DNA of 35,691 bases from contig CANGZD010000015.1 in assembly GCA_947458875.1 (NCBI GenBank), positions 1 through 35,691 on the forward strand. The letters are read 5' to 3'. Below, one piece after another: positions 32,952-35,691 of this stretch. The notes beneath the pieces were generated by a model that saw nothing but the letters and a program-made list of their open reading frames with translations, searched no databases and was not told where the DNA came from. A program made the position numbers and the translations under genes. The DNA comes from Sphingobacteriaceae bacterium. GTDB taxonomy: Bacteria > Bacteroidota > Bacteroidia > Sphingobacteriales > Sphingobacteriaceae. Numbering within the stretch: position 1 is the stretch's first letter; each line of letters starts with the position of its first letter.

Positions 32952-33296
32952 GACTCCGTACAGTATGGAACTGGCTCCATACAACATAGAAATGACGACC
33001 TGCAATATGGAAATGACGTCATACAGTACAGAAATGGCTCCGGACAACATAGAAATGACGACCTGCAACATGGAAATGACGACCTCCAGCATGGAAATGC
33101 CTGCGGACAACATGGAAATGACGACCTGCAATATGGAAATGACGTCGTAAAGTATGGAACTGGCTCCGGACAACATAGAAATGACGACCTGCAACATGGA
33201 AATAACGACCTCCAGCCTGGAAATGTCTGCGGACAACATAAAAATGCCTGTGTTCAGTATGGAACTAGCACTATTCAAAAAATTAGACCCCGCTGA
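32925..33296 (+). CDS. Doubtful 123-residue repeat ORF spanning the 21-bp array
   Basis: ATG 32925 opens a frame of 123 codons whose body is a heptapeptide repeated about 15 times (DDLQHGN, GSGQHRN, DVIQYRN variants). The protein is polar and low-complexity with no signal peptide. Because the repeat is 21 bp (seven codons), any stop-free unit gives long open frames. A second plus frame (32950-33150) and a minus frame (33278-32943) are open as well. Substitutions between units are not concentrated at the third codon positions of this frame. A coding role is therefore weakly supported, and the array may be non-coding DNA. Confidence 0.2.
   Translation: MQSLEKSSIDSVQYGTGSIQHRNDDLQYGNDVIQYRNGSGQHRNDDLQHGNDDLQHGNACGQHGNDDLQYGNDVVKYGTGSGQHRNDDLQHGNNDLQPGNVCGQHKNACVQYGTSTIQKIRPR
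32952..33266. repeat. Tandem array of fifteen 21-bp units
   Basis: Fifteen consecutive units of exactly 21 bp with no spacers. The typical unit is GACGACCTGCAA followed by CATGGAAAT. Cytosine at position 3, A at 11 and the A-A-T end are nearly invariant, while positions 2, 4, 5, 7-9, 13 and 16 vary. The units fall into types arranged with a three-unit (63-bp) period: A-B-C, A'-B-C, D-E-C, A'-B-C, D'-E'-A''. Units 3 and 9 are identical, as are 5 and 11, and 6 and 12. The identical 5/11 and 6/12 pairs also give a 126-bp repeat. It ends in degenerate sequence at 33267. It lies between the starch operon start and the DUF2911 promoter. Confidence 0.95.
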
Positions 33297-33317
33297 CGGC
33301 TAAATGAAAACAGCCCC

Positions 33318-33325
33318 TATCTTTG
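33318..33325 (+). promoter_or_regulatory. -7 box of the DUF2911 gene
   Basis: TATCTTTG matches TAnnTTTG and ends 16 nt before the ATG at 33342. It starts about 50 bp after the end of the 21-bp array, with no exact TTG at the -33 position. Confidence 0.5.
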
Positions 33326-33341
33326 TAAAAAAATCATCAGC

Positions 33342-34184
33342 ATGAAAAAAATCATCATCTTATGTATCGGTCTCCTCAGCATGACCGGCATAGCTACGGC
33401 ACAAGCACTTCGCTTACCGGCAGCGAGTACTACTCAATCTGTTCAACAAGATTTTGGATTGAGCAGCATCAAGCTCAATTACTCCAGGCCAAATGTAAAA
33501 GGCCGCAAAATTTTCGGAACACTCATCCCCTTTGGGCAGGTATGGCGCACAGGTGCCAATGCCCCCAGCAAACTCACTTTTGGCGATGATGTGATGCTGG
33601 AAGGAAAATTGGTTCCTGCTGGAGAATATGCATTGTACAGTATTCCTGGCAAAGATGAATGGACCATCATTTTAAGCAAGAACACCAAACTTTGGGGAGC
33701 CATGGGTTACCAAGAATCGGATGATTTATTGAGAGTAAAGGTAAAACCTGTAGCGTTGAATAAGAGTGTAGAGAGTTTCAGCATTGGCTTTGAACAGGTG
33801 ATGGCCAATAGCTGCGAAATGCAGTTAATTTGGGATAAAACTTTGGTGCCGGTTAAAATTACTACCGATATCGATTCCAAAATAATGGCGGGTATTGATG
33901 CTGCCATGCAAAGCACCAACAAACCCTTTTATCAAGCTGCCAGCTATTATTTTGATAATAACAAAGACCTCAATAAAGCTTACGAATGGATTAAAGAAGC
34001 TACTTCAGCTAATCCAAAGGCCTATTGGATGGAACACTTGAAGGCCAAAATAGAACTAAAAATGGGTTCAAAAGCAGCAGCGATCGAATCTGCAAAGCGT
34101 TCCATGGCGGTAGCCGAATCAGAAAAAAATCAGGATTATGTGGTGCTAAACCAGCAGTTAATTACTGAAGCACAAAAGAAATAG
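33342..34184 (+). CDS. DUF2911 domain protein, exported
   Basis: A 280-residue protein with a signal peptide (MKKIIILCIGLLSMTGIATA, cut before QAL). The DUF2911 domain covers about residues 22-190: LPAASTTQSVQQDFGLSSIKLNYSRPNVKGRKIFG, LIPFGQVWRTGANAPSKLTF, and LVPAGEYALYSIPGKDEWTIIL. A helical, TPR-like tail follows at about 200-280 (YYFDNNKDLNKAYEWIKEATSANPKAYWMEHLKAKIELKMG, given here in outline). The family is abundant in Bacteroidota, probably periplasmic, and its function is unknown. The gene is convergent with the helicase gene, with an 11-bp gap. Confidence 0.88.
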   Translation: MKKIIILCIGLLSMTGIATAQALRLPAASTTQSVQQDFGLSSIKLNYSRPNVKGRKIFGTLIPFGQVWRTGANAPSKLTFGDDVMLEGKLVPAGEYALYSIPGKDEWTIILSKNTKLWGAMGYQESDDLLRVKVKPVALNKSVESFSIGFEQVMANSCEMQLIWDKTLVPVKITTDIDSKIMAGIDAAMQSTNKPFYQAASYYFDNNKDLNKAYEWIKEATSANPKAYWMEHLKAKIELKMGSKAAAIESAKRSMAVAESEKNQDYVVLNQQLITEAQKK

Positions 34185-34195
34185 TTCAATAAGCA

Positions 34196-35605
34196 TTATT
34201 GCTGAAACTGCAGCCCGAAGTTCACCAGAAATAATTCTTGTGTACTTCGGGTGATGGCAGTATACAACCACCTCAAAAATTCGGTATTTACCATTTCTTC
34301 AGTCAGGTATCCCTGATCAATGAAAACAGCGTCCCACTGCCCGCCCTGCGCTTTATGGCAGGTAACAGCATAGGCAAATTTTATTTGCAGGGCATTATAA
34401 AAAGGATCTTTCTTCATCTCCAATAATCGGAGGCGTTTATTGCTGATATGAGCATAATCGGCCGATACCGCCTCGAACAAACGTTTACCATCTGCAGCAG
34501 AAAGGCTGGGGCTTTCTGCATACAAAGTATCGAGCAATACCTTACAATCCAGTGGACCTTCGTCCGGATAATCTATGAACTCCAGTACCACATCCGCAAA
34601 GCGAAAGCCATGCATTTCGCTGATATTTTTGACCTTACGGATTTTAGCCACATCGCCATTCGCAATGAAATTGCCCGCTTTTTCTGCTGCATCCAGCCAG
34701 AAATAATTGTTCCTGACCACCATGATATAATCTCCTCCACTTAGTTCTTCTTCGCGATAAAGAATTCGGTTGCGGATATTTTGATTGTAAGCGTTGGCAT
34801 TTTTATTGGAACGACAAATGACCAAGGTGTTTTCCATACCATACTTATCATAAGCATAGCTCAATCCTTCTACTAATCTTTCACCGGTCATGTGATAAAT
34901 ATCTTTGAAGCCCTTGGTACTCAGTTTTGGAATACTCGGTTGCGCCAAAGCCAGGCCTTCACGTATCCGAGTGGCGTGGTGCAATATTCCCGAATTTTTC
35001 TCCTGTCGAACCACCTCTGTCAATTCTATATTAAATATATTCAAACCATAAGACACCCTGAGGTATTGCTCATCAAGGGCCGGACTTTCGGCGACGCCCA
35101 CCGGTGGGAGCTGAGCAGTATCGCCCACGAGGATCAGCTTACAACGTTTGTCGTTATAGACATAATTGATCAAGTCTTCCAAGAGACCCGATCCGGTATA
35201 ATCGGCAGCATCATCTGCAATCATGGAAGCCTCATCTACAATAAAAATGGTGTCTTCACTTAAATTTTGGGCGAGGCTGAAATATAGATCAGGACTCATG
35301 GCCTGTTTTTTTCTATAAATACGCTTGTGGATGGTGCTGGCTTTCTTCCCCGAATAGTTGCTCATTACCTTGGCAGCTCTGCCGGTCGGCGCCAGCAGCA
35401 CCGATTTAAACTGAATTTTTGGTAAGACTTTAACCAGCGCACTGATCAAGGTAGTTTTACCCGTACCGGCATAACCTTTCAGCAACAAACAGTCACGCTC
35501 TTGGCCTGATAACAGAAAACGCTCCAACAGATAAAAGGCTTCTTGCTGCTTACTGGTGGGCGTTTTTCCAAATTGCTGACTTAGCTGACTGATGAAATTG
35601 CTCAT
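34196..35605 (-). CDS. RecD/Pif1-like superfamily 1 DNA helicase (AAA ATPase)
   Basis: A 469-residue helicase. The N-terminal region has SKQQEAF (18-24, Q-motif-like). Walker A is GYAGTGKTT (44-52), motif Ia is LLAPTGRAAKV (70-80), and Walker B is FIVDEASMI (121-129). Motif III is LVGDTAQLPPVG (159-170), followed by LTEVVRQ. The C-terminal UvrD_C_2 part has YAVTCHKAQGGQWD and WLYTAITRS (motif VI Arg). It is a 5'-3' type SF1B protein, shorter than RecD2 because it lacks the long N-terminal extension. Its role in repair or replication is inferred. ATG 35605 is preferred over ATG 35683, because family members start close to this point and the upstream 26 codons overlap a divergent promoter. Confidence 0.88.
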   Translation of the reverse strand: MSNFISQLSQQFGKTPTSKQQEAFYLLERFLLSGQERDCLLLKGYAGTGKTTLISALVKVLPKIQFKSVLLAPTGRAAKVMSNYSGKKASTIHKRIYRKKQAMSPDLYFSLAQNLSEDTIFIVDEASMIADDAADYTGSGLLEDLINYVYNDKRCKLILVGDTAQLPPVGVAESPALDEQYLRVSYGLNIFNIELTEVVRQEKNSGILHHATRIREGLALAQPSIPKLSTKGFKDIYHMTGERLVEGLSYAYDKYGMENTLVICRSNKNANAYNQNIRNRILYREEELSGGDYIMVVRNNYFWLDAAEKAGNFIANGDVAKIRKVKNISEMHGFRFADVVLEFIDYPDEGPLDCKVLLDTLYAESPSLSAADGKRLFEAVSADYAHISNKRLRLLEMKKDPFYNALQIKFAYAVTCHKAQGGQWDAVFIDQGYLTEEMVNTEFLRWLYTAITRSTQELFLVNFGLQFQQ

Positions 35606-35624
35606 GCTTTTCAAAAATGCAGAT

Positions 35625-35663
35625 TTGTATTGAGCTAACCTATTCCAAAAAATTTTACATTTG
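35625..35663 (+). promoter_or_regulatory. Promoter reading off the right edge
   Basis: TACATTTG at 35656-35663 matches TAnnTTTG, with TTG at 35630-35632 (23-nt spacer) and a second TTG at 35625-35627. It is divergent from the helicase gene and sits 6 nt before an ATG at 35670. Confidence 0.5.
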
Positions 35664-35669
35664 TTTGCG

Positions 35670-35691
35670 ATGAATACCAGCATTCAATTAA
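35670..35691 (+). CDS. Probable first codons of a divergent gene, cut by the window edge
   Basis: ATG at 35670 reads MNTSIQL before the window ends. Its support is the good promoter box 6 nt upstream and the divergent placement relative to the helicase. Seven codons are too few to identify the product. Confidence 0.4.

Noticed and set aside
32952-33266. CRISPR array
   Set aside because: Units are contiguous, 21 bp and mutually similar throughout. There are no unique spacers, no repeats of CRISPR length and no cas genes.
35606-35683. Upstream ATG for the RecD-like helicase
   Set aside because: The extra 26 residues are not like the family and overlap the divergent TTG/TACATTTG promoter. ATG 35605 is preferred.
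1-35691. Insertion sequences, prophage or integrative element
   Set aside because: No transposase, integrase or phage gene and no terminal inverted repeats or target duplications were found. The partial tRNA at the left edge is not followed by an integrase.

Overview
The window looks like chromosome of a Bacteroidota bacterium, most likely of the Sphingobacteriaceae (Pedobacter-like). The basis is: SusC/SusD/SusE outer-membrane proteins; promoters with the phylum's -7 box TAnnTTTG; a tmRNA whose tag reads GENNYALAA, the form known from this phylum; a fused E1 alpha/beta 2-oxo acid dehydrogenase; a DAHP synthase-chorismate mutase fusion; and DUF1573, DUF3078, DUF2147 and DUF2911 proteins. The genus is inferred, not proven.

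Layout. 1-24: 5' end of a tRNA on the minus strand. 88-3469: housekeeping genes, namely a HAD phosphatase, a DUF962/Mpo1-like membrane protein, and a translationally coupled proline dehydrogenase and Tet-type MFS exporter pair on the minus strand. 3542-8262: a tight plus-strand aromatic amino acid operon (S4 RNA-binding protein, aroB, DAHP synthase/chorismate mutase, aroA, aroC) with 4-bp stop/start overlaps or very short gaps. It covers five catalytic activities between erythrose-4-P/PEP and prephenate, and lacks aroD/aroQ, aroE and aroK. 8259-10676: fused E1 dehydrogenase, divergent from a DUF1573 gene. 11250-12479: aminotransferase. 12513-12876: tmRNA. 13116-15763: DUF2147 and two putative outer-membrane/envelope proteins.

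15970-32758 is a starch/maltodextrin utilisation locus built as two convergent halves. The plus half is susC-susD-susE, for surface capture and import of glucans. The minus half is a six-gene run: periplasmic cyclomaltodextrinase-type GH13, beta-phosphoglucomutase, GH65 maltose phosphorylase-like enzyme, secreted GH13 amylase, SLC45-like MFS sugar transporter, and GH13 lipoprotein. The likely flow is surface cleavage and binding, TonB-dependent import, periplasmic trimming, inner-membrane import by the MFS carrier, then cytoplasmic phosphorolysis to glucose plus beta-glucose-1-P, which the mutase converts to glucose-6-P. No SusR- or LacI-type regulator is present in the window.

32759-33341 is a 583-bp non-housekeeping stretch. 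It holds an orphan terminator-like hairpin and a striking tandem array of about fifteen 21-bp units (32952-33266) with a 63-bp higher-order period. This is the least explained structure in the window. After it come a DUF2911 protein, a RecD/Pif1-like helicase on the minus strand, and probably the first codons of a divergent gene at the right edge.

A recurring pattern is a TAnnTTTG (or one-mismatch) box ending exactly 4 nt before the start codon at three genes (3469-, 3542+, 11250+), which suggests leaderless or nearly leaderless mRNAs.
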